Shown here piece after piece: positions 37,861 to 46,335 of a DNA stretch of 64,000 nt. The position numbers were made by a program, and so were the translations under genes. Source of the stretch: Fibrobacterota bacterium (lineage in GTDB: Bacteria; Fibrobacterota; Chitinivibrionia; Chitinivibrionales; Chitinispirillaceae); assembly GCA_023412475.1 (NCBI GenBank), contig JAEYNR010000061.1, positions 62,001 to 126,000 of the forward strand. Reading direction: 5' to 3'. The notes beneath the pieces are model-generated. The model was not told the DNA's origin, did no database searches, and saw nothing but the letters and a program-made list of their open reading frames with translations. Numbering within the stretch: position 1 is the stretch's first letter; every line of letters begins with the position of its first letter.

Positions 37861-37980
37861 GAAAAACAATATACATAAGTGAGAGTTGGGTTAATTCTTC
37901 CAATCATAAATCCTTCACGAAGACGCTACGGATTGCAGGCAGTATTATTAACCGACAATCGATAAGTATTCGGGTTAATT

Positions 37981-38084
37981 TGTTTCATGACCTTCTCTAT
38001 TAACAGCAATAAGAGCTGCAGAGTCGATTTAAAGTGATAACTCATCAACGTATTCTTCGACATCTACCTTATTTAGCATCTCTT
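37981..38084 (-). pseudogene. third Rpn copy, 100-base remnant
   Basis: This stretch matches the segment coding KEMINEADVAEYVDELSLYI in copies A and B but contains a stop and frame breaks. It is fused to the 3' end of copy B: B's last residues (KRDAK) come from this remnant in another frame, whereas A ends HLLKNQ. It marks an unequal recombination inside the array. Confidence 0.7.
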
Positions 38085-39031
38085 TTTAGCAGCGATTCTA
38101 TCTTTTCTAAAGACAAGCCGGTATAGAAGGCGATTTTTTCGTTAGATTCACCATTTTTATGCATGTTGAAAGCGACTGTTTCAATTCCCTGTTCAGTACC
38201 TTGTTTAAACCCTTGTTCAGTACCTTGTTTAATACCTTCTTTAATACCTTCTTTAATACCTTCTTTGCGACCTTCCTCTTTAAAGTATTCCTTAATTGAA
38301 GACATCCTGTTCTCTCCAGTAATTATTGCATTTTTAATCTTTTTCAGGACTTTCTCTTTTAATGGCGAAGGAGCTGCAGAGTCAATATAAAGTGATAATT
38401 CATCAACATACTCTCCGACATCCGCCTCATTTATCATCTCTTTAATGATTACGAGAAGCGAGTCAATCTTCTTCATAATTGATCTCGTTTTAACATATTT
38501 GAGGGCCATGAGTGCCAGGCGAAGTTGGGGTGATCCAAAGATTTGCTCGTCAGGGGTGTGGTAATAATCAAAAAGGAGATATTCACGTTTTCGAACAGCT
38601 TTATTTAAAGCGGGATTTGGATAATCCAGATCAAGTGACAATGAAATCCCCCATTTTCTTCTTCCATGGTAAATCACAACCAGTATTGGTCCTTCATATT
38701 TTTCAAATTCCGGGATGTCGTTTTCGATTGAGTTCAGGTAGTGTTTCAGTTGTAGTATAGTTCTTTTATCAGCGGTGCTTTTATGCTCGAAGAGAAGATA
38801 GATAAAGTGGCGGTTTGTATTATCAAAGAGTTTGTATACAATATCTGAGCGGAATTCGTTCAAAAATCCATCAACAGTGTCGTTTTCTATGGTGCTTGAG
38901 AAGCTAAAATCAATATCAACTTTTGTGTCTGGAAATAAATAGGTATTAACAAAACTTGAAACTACTGCAGTTTTACTGAACATTGACTTGAAAAAACGAT
39001 CGTGAGGGGTTTGTAATCGTTTTCTTTTCAT
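38069..39031 (-). CDS. Rpn copy B: full-length Rpn-family nuclease
   Basis: 320 residues from ATG 39031 (an upstream TTG 39040 is less likely). The N-terminal PD-(D/E)XK domain has EFRSDIVYKL and YLLFEHKS; the C-terminal region consists of seven four-residue units of the KEGI/KQGT kind plus a short HTH-like tail (NGESNEKIAFYTGLSL). An internal ATG at 38305 is preceded by GGAGAG eight bases upstream, a good site for an independently made C-terminal product, as known for E. coli Rpn intragenic antitoxins. The promoter-side 80 bases are repeated upstream of copy A, so whole units were duplicated. Confidence 0.88.
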   Translation of the reverse strand: MKRKRLQTPHDRFFKSMFSKTAVVSSFVNTYLFPDTKVDIDFSFSSTIENDTVDGFLNEFRSDIVYKLFDNTNRHFIYLLFEHKSTADKRTILQLKHYLNSIENDIPEFEKYEGPILVVIYHGRRKWGISLSLDLDYPNPALNKAVRKREYLLFDYYHTPDEQIFGSPQLRLALMALKYVKTRSIMKKIDSLLVIIKEMINEADVGEYVDELSLYIDSAAPSPLKEKVLKKIKNAIITGENRMSSIKEYFKEEGRKEGIKEGIKEGIKQGTEQGFKQGTEQGIETVAFNMHKNGESNEKIAFYTGLSLEKIESLLKRDAK

Positions 39032-39196
39032 GAAAAACAATATACATAAGTGAGAGTTGGGTTAAACTCTTTCAAATCACAAATCCTTCGTGGAGACGCT
39101 ACGGATTGCGGGCGAATATTGATTAATATATGCGAAGAAGATAAAACAGCAGGCTACTGAATTATGTAATAAACAGACTTTGCCTCTCAGGGTAAA

Positions 39197-39224
39197 GTAA
39201 CCACAGGGAGAAAACTGTGGTTAC
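39197..39224. repeat. palindrome downstream of AIM24 gene
   Basis: GTAACCACAG/CTGTGGTTAC with an eight-base A-rich loop, 14 bases beyond the stop of the minus-strand gene ending at 39238. It may help end that transcript, though there is no strong T-run, or be another REP-like unit. Confidence 0.5.
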
Positions 39225-39237
39225 CAGGGTTTATCTT

Positions 39238-39999
39238 TTAATCACCATTAAGTATGCCGCCTAAAATACCGCCACCAACTCCGGCAAGTCCCCGTGACTG
39301 TTCCTTTGTGCTTGATGTGGCTGCACGGATACGGTCTGCCAGTCTGGAAAAAGGAAGGCTTTGCAGGTATACGGTACCGGGTCCTCTGAGAGTGGCAAAA
39401 AACAGTCCTTCACCACCAAACAGCGCATTTTTAAATCCACCCACAAATTGAATGTCGTAGCTGACAGAGGGTTGGAATGCAACCAGACATCCGGTGTCTA
39501 CCCGTAAAGTTTGCCCGACTTCCAGTTTTTTCTCTATTATGGTACCGCCAGCATGCACAAAGGCCATCCCGTCACCTGTAAGTTTCTGAAGAATGAAGCC
39601 TTCACCACCGAAAATTCCGGCCCCGATTTTTTTAGTGAATGTTATGTCGATGTCGATTCCTTTGGCTGCGCAAAGAAACCCATCTTTTTGACAGATCATG
39701 GTTCCACCCATCGTGGAGAGGTCAAAAGGGATGATTTTGCCTGGATAAGGGGCAGCGAAAGCGACCTTCGCTTTGCCTCTTCCGTTATGTAGAAAGGTGG
39801 TAATAAAAAAGCTTTCCCCGGTAAGTATTCTTTTGAAACCCTTAAAAAGTCCACCTTCTGCATTTGTCTGCATCTCAATTCCGTTTTCCATGTACAGCAT
39901 AGCCCCGGCTTCAGCACGAACCCCTTCACCGGGATCAAGTTCGATTTCCACAAGCTGCATATCATCACCAACGATGTTGTAATCGATTACATCTGCCAT
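39238..39999 (-). CDS. AIM24/TIGR00266 family protein
   Basis: 253 residues from the ATG at 39999 (AAGGAG upstream); an in-frame ATG at 40074 would add a hydrophobic stretch not seen in the family. A double-psi-like beta protein with repeated glycine motifs: GEGVRAEAGAMLYMENGIEM, GGLFKGFKRILTGESFF, then GEGFILQKLTGDGMAFVHAG and GGEGLFFATLRGPGTVYLQS. The C-terminus is Gly-rich (GVGGGILGGILNGD). It is a cytosolic family of unknown biochemical role in bacteria. It stands alone; the 600 bases upstream contain only remnants. Confidence 0.9.
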   Translation of the reverse strand: MADVIDYNIVGDDMQLVEIELDPGEGVRAEAGAMLYMENGIEMQTNAEGGLFKGFKRILTGESFFITTFLHNGRGKAKVAFAAPYPGKIIPFDLSTMGGTMICQKDGFLCAAKGIDIDITFTKKIGAGIFGGEGFILQKLTGDGMAFVHAGGTIIEKKLEVGQTLRVDTGCLVAFQPSVSYDIQFVGGFKNALFGGEGLFFATLRGPGTVYLQSLPFSRLADRIRAATSSTKEQSRGLAGVGGGILGGILNGD

Positions 40000-40339
40000 T
40001 ATTTGCTCCTTGTTAAATGGAATTATTAAAAAATAAAAATAATTGAGATTACGTGAAAACAGGGTGAAAAACATGGATTTGCTTCTACAACTCTAATCTC
40101 TACAAGGTCCGTAGGCCCTGCCAAAGTGCATTTATATTATTGGATGTTTTTTCATTTCTTTGCAAGGTCTGTAGGACCTTCATCATAGTAGAAACATATA
40201 AACCAAAAAATTATCCCCTTAAGGGGGAATCAAAATTTCAAATTGATGGTTTTCACACATTGTTTTCCGTTGCCGCAACCCCATCAAATTTATCTCCTCT
40301 CACAAGGAAAAAGAATTTACCCTGGTCTTGTATTCGGTT
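40000..40339. other. intergenic stretch with small palindromes
   Basis: No gene. Short hairpins of the form AAGGTCCGTAGGCCCT (about 40098) and AAGGTCTGTAGGACCTT (about 40168) and a CCCCTTAAGGGGG stem (about 40215) are visible, resembling the palindromes near 36480 and 48568. The rest is AT-rich. Confidence 0.45.
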
Positions 40340-40455
40340 GTCATTTCAACAGTCTGTAATGTTGCAGTAAATTTACAATACTGAGGTTCGCAGGAGATAT
40401 TACCGAAAGTATCTTAGCCTCCCGACTGGTGTTATGTACCAGCATAGATGAAAAA
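40340..40455 (-). pseudogene. 5' remnant of a dockerin-protein paralogue
   Basis: The minus strand reads FSSMLVHNTSREAKILSVIS, closely matching the signal-peptide end and mature start of the protein at 46336..48543 (FFSAMLAYNTSLEAKILSVE). It loses similarity within 15 codons and meets a stop. No start codon or remainder is left. It shows that a second copy of that gene once stood here. Confidence 0.55.
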
Positions 40456-40639
40456 ATACACCTTAATATTCATAATTGACGACTATTTTGTCTTTTAATA
40501 ATACATGAGAAATTATGATTAGAGTAACCCGGCTCAAGAATTCCTTCCACGATTAATAAATTCATTCTATATTAGATGGTATTCATTTAAAAATGTAAGT
40601 ATCCCAAAAAAAATGTGGATCAACAGGAGAAATTCTAAG

Positions 40640-41554
40640 GTGAGGAAGATATCAGTTTTAATATTATCAACCGTTTTTTGTACTTTTTATACTTCAGCTC
40701 AGATAAAAGTCGCCTGTATCGGAAACAGTATCACTTCCGGCTATTCCAATACCGGTTATTCTTATGTACCAACGCTTACAACTTTACTTGGCAACGGTTA
40801 CACGGTTGTAAATTATGGCGTAAGTGGAACCACTCTGATGAAAAAAGGTAATCAACCTTACTGGAACACCTCTGCTTTTAACGAAGCCGTAACATCAAAT
40901 GCTGATATTATAACCATAAAACTAGGTACAAATGATTCGAAAACAGGTAATTGGAACAATTCGCACGAACAGTTCAAAAATGATTATCTTGCACTTTTAG
41001 ATACATTATTAGTTTCAAATACCGGAAAACCTGTAATCTATCCGGTACTTCCGGCACCAATATTTAATCATCCTGTTTCGAATTCCTGGGGTATGAGAGA
41101 CAGTGTCGTTATCAATTGCATAGTTCCTTTAATCAGGGAGATTGCATCAGAGAGGGAAATGACAGTTGTTGATGCGTATACACCACTGATCCAGTTTGGC
41201 AGCTACTTTACCACCGATGGGGTTCATCCGGACAGGAATGCCGCAGACAGTATAGCACATTTTATTTACAGGGCCATTACTGTGAAAACTCAAATAGAGT
41301 ATAGCCGCTTTAAACCAATTAAAAGACAGGAAACAAGGCGGGTTTATTCAGTTTTTAATGGTATGTACATACCGGACTTTTTTACAGACCTGAATCCAGG
41401 TTATCGTTATAAGCTTTCAGTGTTCTCTTTAAATGGTGTATTGATTGGCAGAATGCCTATTTTCAGTTCAACTGTTTCGAAAATACAGGTAAAAAGCATG
41501 CTTGATAAAACCTGCGGGACAGGAATTCTGATAATTAAACAAACAGAATTTTAA
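40640..41554 (+). CDS. secreted SGNH/GDSL-type esterase
   Basis: 304 residues from GTG 40640, which has AGGAGA nine bases upstream and gives a clean signal peptide (RKISVLILSTVFCTFYTSAQ). ATG 40613 lacks a ribosome-binding site. SGNH blocks are in order: GNSITSGYS (Ser nucleophile), NYGVSGTTL, KLGTNDSKTGNW and DGVHPDRNA (Asp-His). Such enzymes deacetylate sugars or cleave lipids or esters. The last 80 residues (YKLSVFSLNGVLIGRM, then GTGILIIKQ) resemble the sorting-type tail shared with other secreted proteins here, so export to the surface is likely. Confidence 0.85.
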   Translation: MRKISVLILSTVFCTFYTSAQIKVACIGNSITSGYSNTGYSYVPTLTTLLGNGYTVVNYGVSGTTLMKKGNQPYWNTSAFNEAVTSNADIITIKLGTNDSKTGNWNNSHEQFKNDYLALLDTLLVSNTGKPVIYPVLPAPIFNHPVSNSWGMRDSVVINCIVPLIREIASEREMTVVDAYTPLIQFGSYFTTDGVHPDRNAADSIAHFIYRAITVKTQIEYSRFKPIKRQETRRVYSVFNGMYIPDFFTDLNPGYRYKLSVFSLNGVLIGRMPIFSSTVSKIQVKSMLDKTCGTGILIIKQTEF

Positions 41555-41659
41555 TGTACCAGAAACATGCTGAAAAACGGATAAAATAAAGTCTGTTGAC
41601 GGAATGGTTAATGAATATGATCAGAAGGTACAGATGTTTGCAGTACTTCTGCAGTTTGC

Positions 41660-41929
41660 TTATTTATTAACATACTCGGACAGGTGCTGGACATACTTTT
41701 TATCTTCTACATTGATATGATTTAACCACCAGTATTTCAACAATTTCAATAATTCAGAAGCATCTGATTCCTTATATATGTTTCTTTTTATTGAAGTGAT
41801 ATTAGCGGTTAACTCCTCGTGCAGATTTAGATGCTCATTGAGTTGCGGGTAATTTGAATTTTTAAGAAACAGCTTTTCGGTTTGAAAATGGATCGAGGTA
41901 TAATGAAGGATCGATTCTATTATTCGCCA
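41660..41929 (-). pseudogene. bacteriohemerythrin, C-terminal fragment
   Basis: About 85 residues hold most hemerythrin iron ligands in order: SIHFQTEKL (His and Glu), YPQLNEHLNLHEEL (two His) and YWWLNHINVEDKKY (His and Asp). The N-terminal helix with the first His and the WxxxxxxGIxxIDxxH segment is missing, and no proper start exists. The 5' end is cut at about 41930, where an unrelated plus-strand reading frame begins. It formerly encoded an oxygen-binding protein. Confidence 0.7.
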
Positions 41930-42700
41930 CAAGGAAAGGAGATCTGGAGTAAATCCCGCCCCGGATTTGGCATCTATAAATTATGTCCGGCACAAAATTC
42001 TGTATTGATTACCGGATCGACCGAAAATGGATCTTCATCGTTTACAGATCTGCAGATTTCGGATAATCACCTTAAAAAGATCAAGTGGTTTCCTGCAACC
42101 GACATGTTTATTGTGCAAATGGGTAAAGATGGTCAGGTTATACTTGATACCAGCTACAGTTTCAGAACCGTTAATTTCGGTAAATCGGTACAAAAGGCAG
42201 GTGATGTTTTGATTGTAGCGGGCTATGCCGGTGTGTATGAGTTCAGTGAAGGAGAGAAGGAGCAGGTGGTATTTGCAACTGATCAGAGGGGTGGGATATT
42301 ATGGAAAAAGGAATACGGGGTAAACACATATTCATCTGCAACGGCAAAGCCGCTTTCATCCGGAGCTATAGTTGTGGCAACCTCCGATTCTATGTACCTG
42401 TATGGAAACCCGATCTCTTACGGAAAGCATAAAAACGATTGGAATCCACCTGAAATAAAAATTGTCCAAATGGGAATGCATGGGAAGATAACTTATACTG
42501 TTAACAACTCCTCGGTGGTAACTATAAACCTTCTGGACCTGCATGGAAGAAAGGTAAAAACCCTGGAAAAGCGTTTCCTGAAAGCCGGAGCACACAGTTT
42601 AAAAATCGGTAATTGTACTCCCGGCAGCTATTTACTTGAGATGTGGGCAGGCAGATCCAGAACGCTGAGTGAAAAAATTATCATAGGACAGAGCGACTGA
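41882..42700 (+). pseudogene. secreted protein C-terminal part with sorting-type tail (5'-truncated)
   Basis: The 272-codon frame has only a TTG/internal ATG start lying inside the hemerythrin remnant and no signal peptide. From about 41932 it looks like the end of a repeat-propeller protein (GKEIWSKSRPGFGIYKLCPA, then GGILWKKEYGVNTYSSATAK). It finishes with a tail of the kind TINLLDLHGRKVKTLEKRFL then CTPGSYLLEMWAGRSRTLSE, similar to type IX-like sorting domains. It is probably the surviving 3' half of a larger gene whose front was lost in the same event that cut the hemerythrin gene. Confidence 0.55.
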
Positions 42701-42959
42701 AAACAATCGGTTTACTTCCACTACCATCTCATATGAAAAACAATAACAATAACTGTCCAAATTTGTGAAACTTAGTCACTTTTTAACAGATTGTTGCTTA
42801 AACGAGTCCAGGCATTTTTATTTATCATTAATTTTCTCTTTACCCTTCGTGTTGTTCCACAGCAAATTCGAAGTGATCACTTTCGCCAAAGAAGATATGG
42901 CTGAATTCCGTATGGTTTTGTGGACAAAAAAGTCAAGCCACACTAACAAAATGGTACTT

Positions 42960-43055
42960 AATTTTGTATGGATGAGTGGTGTGAAATCTGAAAGGATCAA
43001 AACCCGGAAAAAGTATGATGCAGATTTTAAGCGCAATGAAGTGCTCTCTGGCTAA
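42960..43055 (+). pseudogene. IS3-type transposase OrfA start, remnant
   Basis: The end of a short plus-strand frame reads KTRKKYDADFKRNEVL, the N-terminal signature of IS3/IS911 OrfA helix-turn-helix proteins, and stops at once (43055). No further transposase sequence follows. It marks a lost insertion. Confidence 0.5.
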
Positions 43056-43163
43056 AGGTGCGTTTCGAATTTCACATCAGGTCCCTTACCCGCATCAAGC
43101 AAAACCACTAACTGCATTCCTGTAAATTCTCTTCATTCAAAGCTTGTAGAGCTTTCATTATTG

Positions 43164-43446
43164 CAGAAAAAAAATGAGAATTTCCCAAAAAAAGATTGCC
43201 AATTCTGCAGTAAATTAAATATCTTGTTTTAACAACGTCCCGTTTGCAATATCCTGATTGTTATTTATTGCTTGATTCTTGTTCTTGCTTTTGTTCCTTG
43301 TTCTTGTTTCTTGATCCTTGTTCTTGTTTCTAATTCCTTGTTCTTGTTTCTAATTCCTTGTTTCTTTCTCTCTATAGGCTTCCGGTTTCTTTTTTAGCAG
43401 CAACTGAAAAAGTTACAGGTTGAAAAAAGGCCGGTCCTTCTTGTAG
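43164..43446 (+). repeat. long direct repeat, copy 1, with CTTGTTC microsatellite
   Basis: Matches 48710..48960 in the same orientation: both open GCAGAAAAAAAATGAGAATT, share AACAACGTCCCGTTTGCAAT and GCTTCCGGTTTCTTTTTTAG, and end at CCGGTCCTTCTTGTA. Inside lies a variable array of CTTGTTC/CTTGATC/CTAATTC units that explains the length difference. No coding sense is apparent. Confidence 0.8.
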
Positions 43447-44011
43447 GGGTGCCCACAGAAAACGGAATATAACGTACGCTAAGGAATATAAAAAACACCG
43501 GCTAAAAATTTTCCAACATTATTTCCGTTCGGTTAATAGATACTCGTTGTAGCTATCACACCTTCAGCAATCCTTTTACGAATAAATCTGAGATTTAGTT
43601 GTTTTGATACGAAAATAATCTGAAGAAGGACATGAATTGCCACATTTTGTCAACACTTTCTTGGTTAAAATCAGATATTTAGTTGACTATATAAATTTAC
43701 TGATCTATTTTAACTTTAGTAACCTAAAAACCTTTAAAAAATGTATTTTTGATGTCACATTATATAGTGATGCAAACATTTATAGTTTTATCCTGAATTG
43801 GCCTTAAAAGATGGTACGATGGTAGAATAACAGGCTTACCGGGCGTTTTATATCACAGCAGCTGCCTTTATCTAACAAATTAAAGCCTTATCAGGACCGA
43901 AGGGTACAAAAAGTAATCTGAATCAGGTTGAAATTAGGTCGTTTTATTAGTTTTTTTAAAAATATTATCATAAAAACATTTTTCACTCAAAACACGAAAA
44001 TGGAGGCTCAA
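43447..44011. other. 565-base AT-rich region without a gene
   Basis: Nothing recognisable apart from being the upstream region of the secreted protein at 44012. No hairpin of note. It must hold that gene's promoter. Confidence 0.5.
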
Positions 44012-44737
44012 ATGAAAGTAATTCTATCCCGATTACCGATTTTGTTGCTGGTACTTTATTCATTTACTTATTCTATTGAAATATCAAAAGACACAGTAGA
44101 ACAAACAAATGTATATGAAATTAAGCCTGAGTTATTTATCACAAATAACTCTGATACTGATACAATTATTGATTCTATGAAAATTATACTTCTTAGTGGA
44201 AGCATTTTTCGTGAAATCTATTTTGGTTTAACTGTTCAGGATACTGATTCTAATGATAAATCTAATATTGTTTTTCTCCACTCGGTGTTAAATAAAGAAA
44301 ACGATACAACTTTTTATTTAACTGATATAGCAAGTCCGAATAAATTGAAGTCATCGATGACCATACCATCTAAAAAAAAGATTAGAATACATCGTCTTGA
44401 GACTGGTAACAATTTAGGAGAACAGATAGTCACAAGCAGTATTCAGTCATTGGAAAAGACAAAGGAAACACCAGAATTCGATTATACTGTGAAATTAACA
44501 TTTTACCAAAACGGAGAGATTTCGGATTATGTTATTATAAAGGGATTTATTTTGATAAACAGTGGCATTATGAAAAGCAATCCTTATTCTGTAAAACCGA
44601 TTTTTGATAAATCTTCCATTCACTATAACCTCCTTGGTCGGTCTATAAACAATATTTCTCTTCCGTTATGCAATAACATAATAGTATCTCAAAATCCTGA
44701 AAACCGGAATAATTTTTATAGCAGATTAACAAAATAG
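44012..44737 (+). CDS. secreted protein of unknown function
   Basis: 241 residues from ATG 44012 with GGAGG five bases upstream; an in-frame ATG at 43928-44000 would spoil the signal peptide (KVILSRLPILLLVLYSFTYS). The mature part is Thr/Ser/Asp/Asn-rich, with predicted beta strands. Near the C-terminus YNLLGRSINNISLP resembles the opening of the sorting-type tail, but it is short and ends without the expected final strands, so the gene may be truncated. The next gene begins 18 bases later, suggesting one transcript. I recognise no family. Confidence 0.6.
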   Translation: MKVILSRLPILLLVLYSFTYSIEISKDTVEQTNVYEIKPELFITNNSDTDTIIDSMKIILLSGSIFREIYFGLTVQDTDSNDKSNIVFLHSVLNKENDTTFYLTDIASPNKLKSSMTIPSKKKIRIHRLETGNNLGEQIVTSSIQSLEKTKETPEFDYTVKLTFYQNGEISDYVIIKGFILINSGIMKSNPYSVKPIFDKSSIHYNLLGRSINNISLPLCNNIIVSQNPENRNNFYSRLTK

Positions 44738-44755
44738 CAAAAGAAAGGAAATCTC

Positions 44756-45451
44756 ATGCAGTTCCCATCATCATTTGTGACATTTGTAGTGGCTGTAGAA
44801 ATGCTAATGTTGTCAGTGATTTCTTCCTATTCACAAGGAGTTGAATATAATACTCACAGCCGGAAGATTACTCTATCTAAATCAACTACGGATAGAATCA
44901 TCAAAAAGAATGGTTTTAACAGATCTGAATATTTTTGGGCAGCTTTTAGCAAAAAACCTGATCCTGATCAACGAAAAATATTACTGCAAAATGGAATAAA
45001 AATTCAAAAATTAATGTTAAAAAAAGGTAACGATTATATATACAAAATCAAAGTTGATAAAAAACTTAAAAACATGAATGAAATTATTGAAAAAAACCAA
45101 ATAATAATAGGAATAGAAGAAATTGTCCCTGTGGATAAAATCTCAAAAGAAATTATCGACCCAGAAAAATTCAGTGAGATAAATACATACGACTCAACAA
45201 AATCGACGATAGTAGCATATGTTAAATGGCACGATAAAGTAGAAGAAAAAGAAGGTACTGCATTATTGAAAAGTTATGGAATAAATGAGATTCTAAATTT
45301 TGATTCTGTTTCAAACAAATTTATCGTCAAATCTACAAGAGCATCTCTTATATCCATAGCAGAAAAAGAAGAGATCAGTGAGGTAAATGAATTAACAATT
45401 GAATCGCCTGTTATTATTAATGATGGGTGTGATGGTAAAAAGATGGTTTGA
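44756..45451 (+). CDS. secreted protein resembling an S8 peptidase propeptide without the catalytic domain
   Basis: 231 residues with a signal peptide (core FVTFVVAVEMLMLSVISSYS). Two tandem I9-like units can be seen: YFWAAFSKKPDPDQRKILLQ...IYKIKVDKK and TIVAYVKWHDKVEEKEGTAL...NKFIVKSTRASLISIAE. This paired arrangement is typical of the long pro-region of subtilisin-like proteases of the FCB group, which is normally followed by the catalytic domain right after a VxxxND segment. Here the frame ends at PVIINDGCDGKKMV. It is either the stump of a truncated protease gene or a free inhibitor protein. Confidence 0.55.
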   Translation: MQFPSSFVTFVVAVEMLMLSVISSYSQGVEYNTHSRKITLSKSTTDRIIKKNGFNRSEYFWAAFSKKPDPDQRKILLQNGIKIQKLMLKKGNDYIYKIKVDKKLKNMNEIIEKNQIIIGIEEIVPVDKISKEIIDPEKFSEINTYDSTKSTIVAYVKWHDKVEEKEGTALLKSYGINEILNFDSVSNKFIVKSTRASLISIAEKEEISEVNELTIESPVIINDGCDGKKMV

Positions 45452-45689
45452 GGGTGGAAAACGATGAGCAAAGAATTATTGCCTACCAAAGAGACAAGGT
45501 TTTCCCTGTCTCTACGGAATTAAAATGTGGTAAACATTTCTGATATTATTATGTTGGAAAACGCAAAAAAAAAAGATACCTGATGACAAACCTGTAGTGG
45601 GTAAAGTACATGATCCTGCGTTTTTTATTCCCTGGTCTACAGATCGTATCCAAACCTCATTTACTTCGTTAATCGTTATTTTATTTCTC

Positions 45690-46301
45690 CTAATGTATTC
45701 TGATAAACATTCCTATCCTGTTGGTAATGGGACGTACTAAATCGAAATTTCCTTTCTTATTTTTTGGGTGCAAAACCCGTCCTGTCATATCGAATATTTT
45801 ATTTGCTGTGTTGTGGTAGACGGTATTGCGCACTACGATATTTCTTCTTTTCTCCGCAATTGAAGAGAGTGATTCAAATCGGGTGATAATTGGCTTGTCG
45901 GTTTTGGGTATGGTTATTATCTGGACCATGTATGCTGGTTGAGGGGTTAAAGTTGAGTCTATCTGTTGACTATCTACTTCCACCACAATGAAAACTGTAT
46001 CATCTGAAATAATCTCTTTTATAGAGTGCGTCAATTTGTAATACCGATTATTCAAATTGAATCCGATTGCAATTACGCTCCTGGTGCCAAAATCAGGCAG
46101 ATCGTCAATCTCGCTGGTGTCGATGTTGATTTCGGATAAAAAGAGGGTTAAATCTTCCAGGTTCTGCAAAATTTCAAGTGGAGGAATCTTCATTAAACCA
46201 GGTATTATAAAGTTTGCCATAGATTGGTGTTCGATTATTTCGCCTGCAGATATGTGCCCAAGATTTAAACAAACAATTAATAAAAAGACCACTTTTTTCA
46301 T
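45690..46301 (-). CDS. secreted protein with sorting-type tail, unknown function
   Basis: 203 residues. ATG 46301 has a strong GGAGG site; the signal peptide is KKVVFLLIVCLNLGHISAGE. No domain is recognised in the middle. The last 50 residues (NKIFDMTGRVLHPKNKKGNF then NRIGMFIRIH) fit the beta-rich C-terminal tail seen in neighbouring secreted proteins. It lies 34 bases behind the dockerin protein gene on the same strand and is probably cotranscribed. 45452-45689 is gene-free. Confidence 0.6.
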   Translation of the reverse strand: MKKVVFLLIVCLNLGHISAGEIIEHQSMANFIIPGLMKIPPLEILQNLEDLTLFLSEINIDTSEIDDLPDFGTRSVIAIGFNLNNRYYKLTHSIKEIISDDTVFIVVEVDSQQIDSTLTPQPAYMVQIITIPKTDKPIITRFESLSSIAEKRRNIVVRNTVYHNTANKIFDMTGRVLHPKNKKGNFDLVRPITNRIGMFIRIH

Positions 46302-46335
46302 TTTTACCTCCAGTGAAAGGGTGAGATATGATGTA

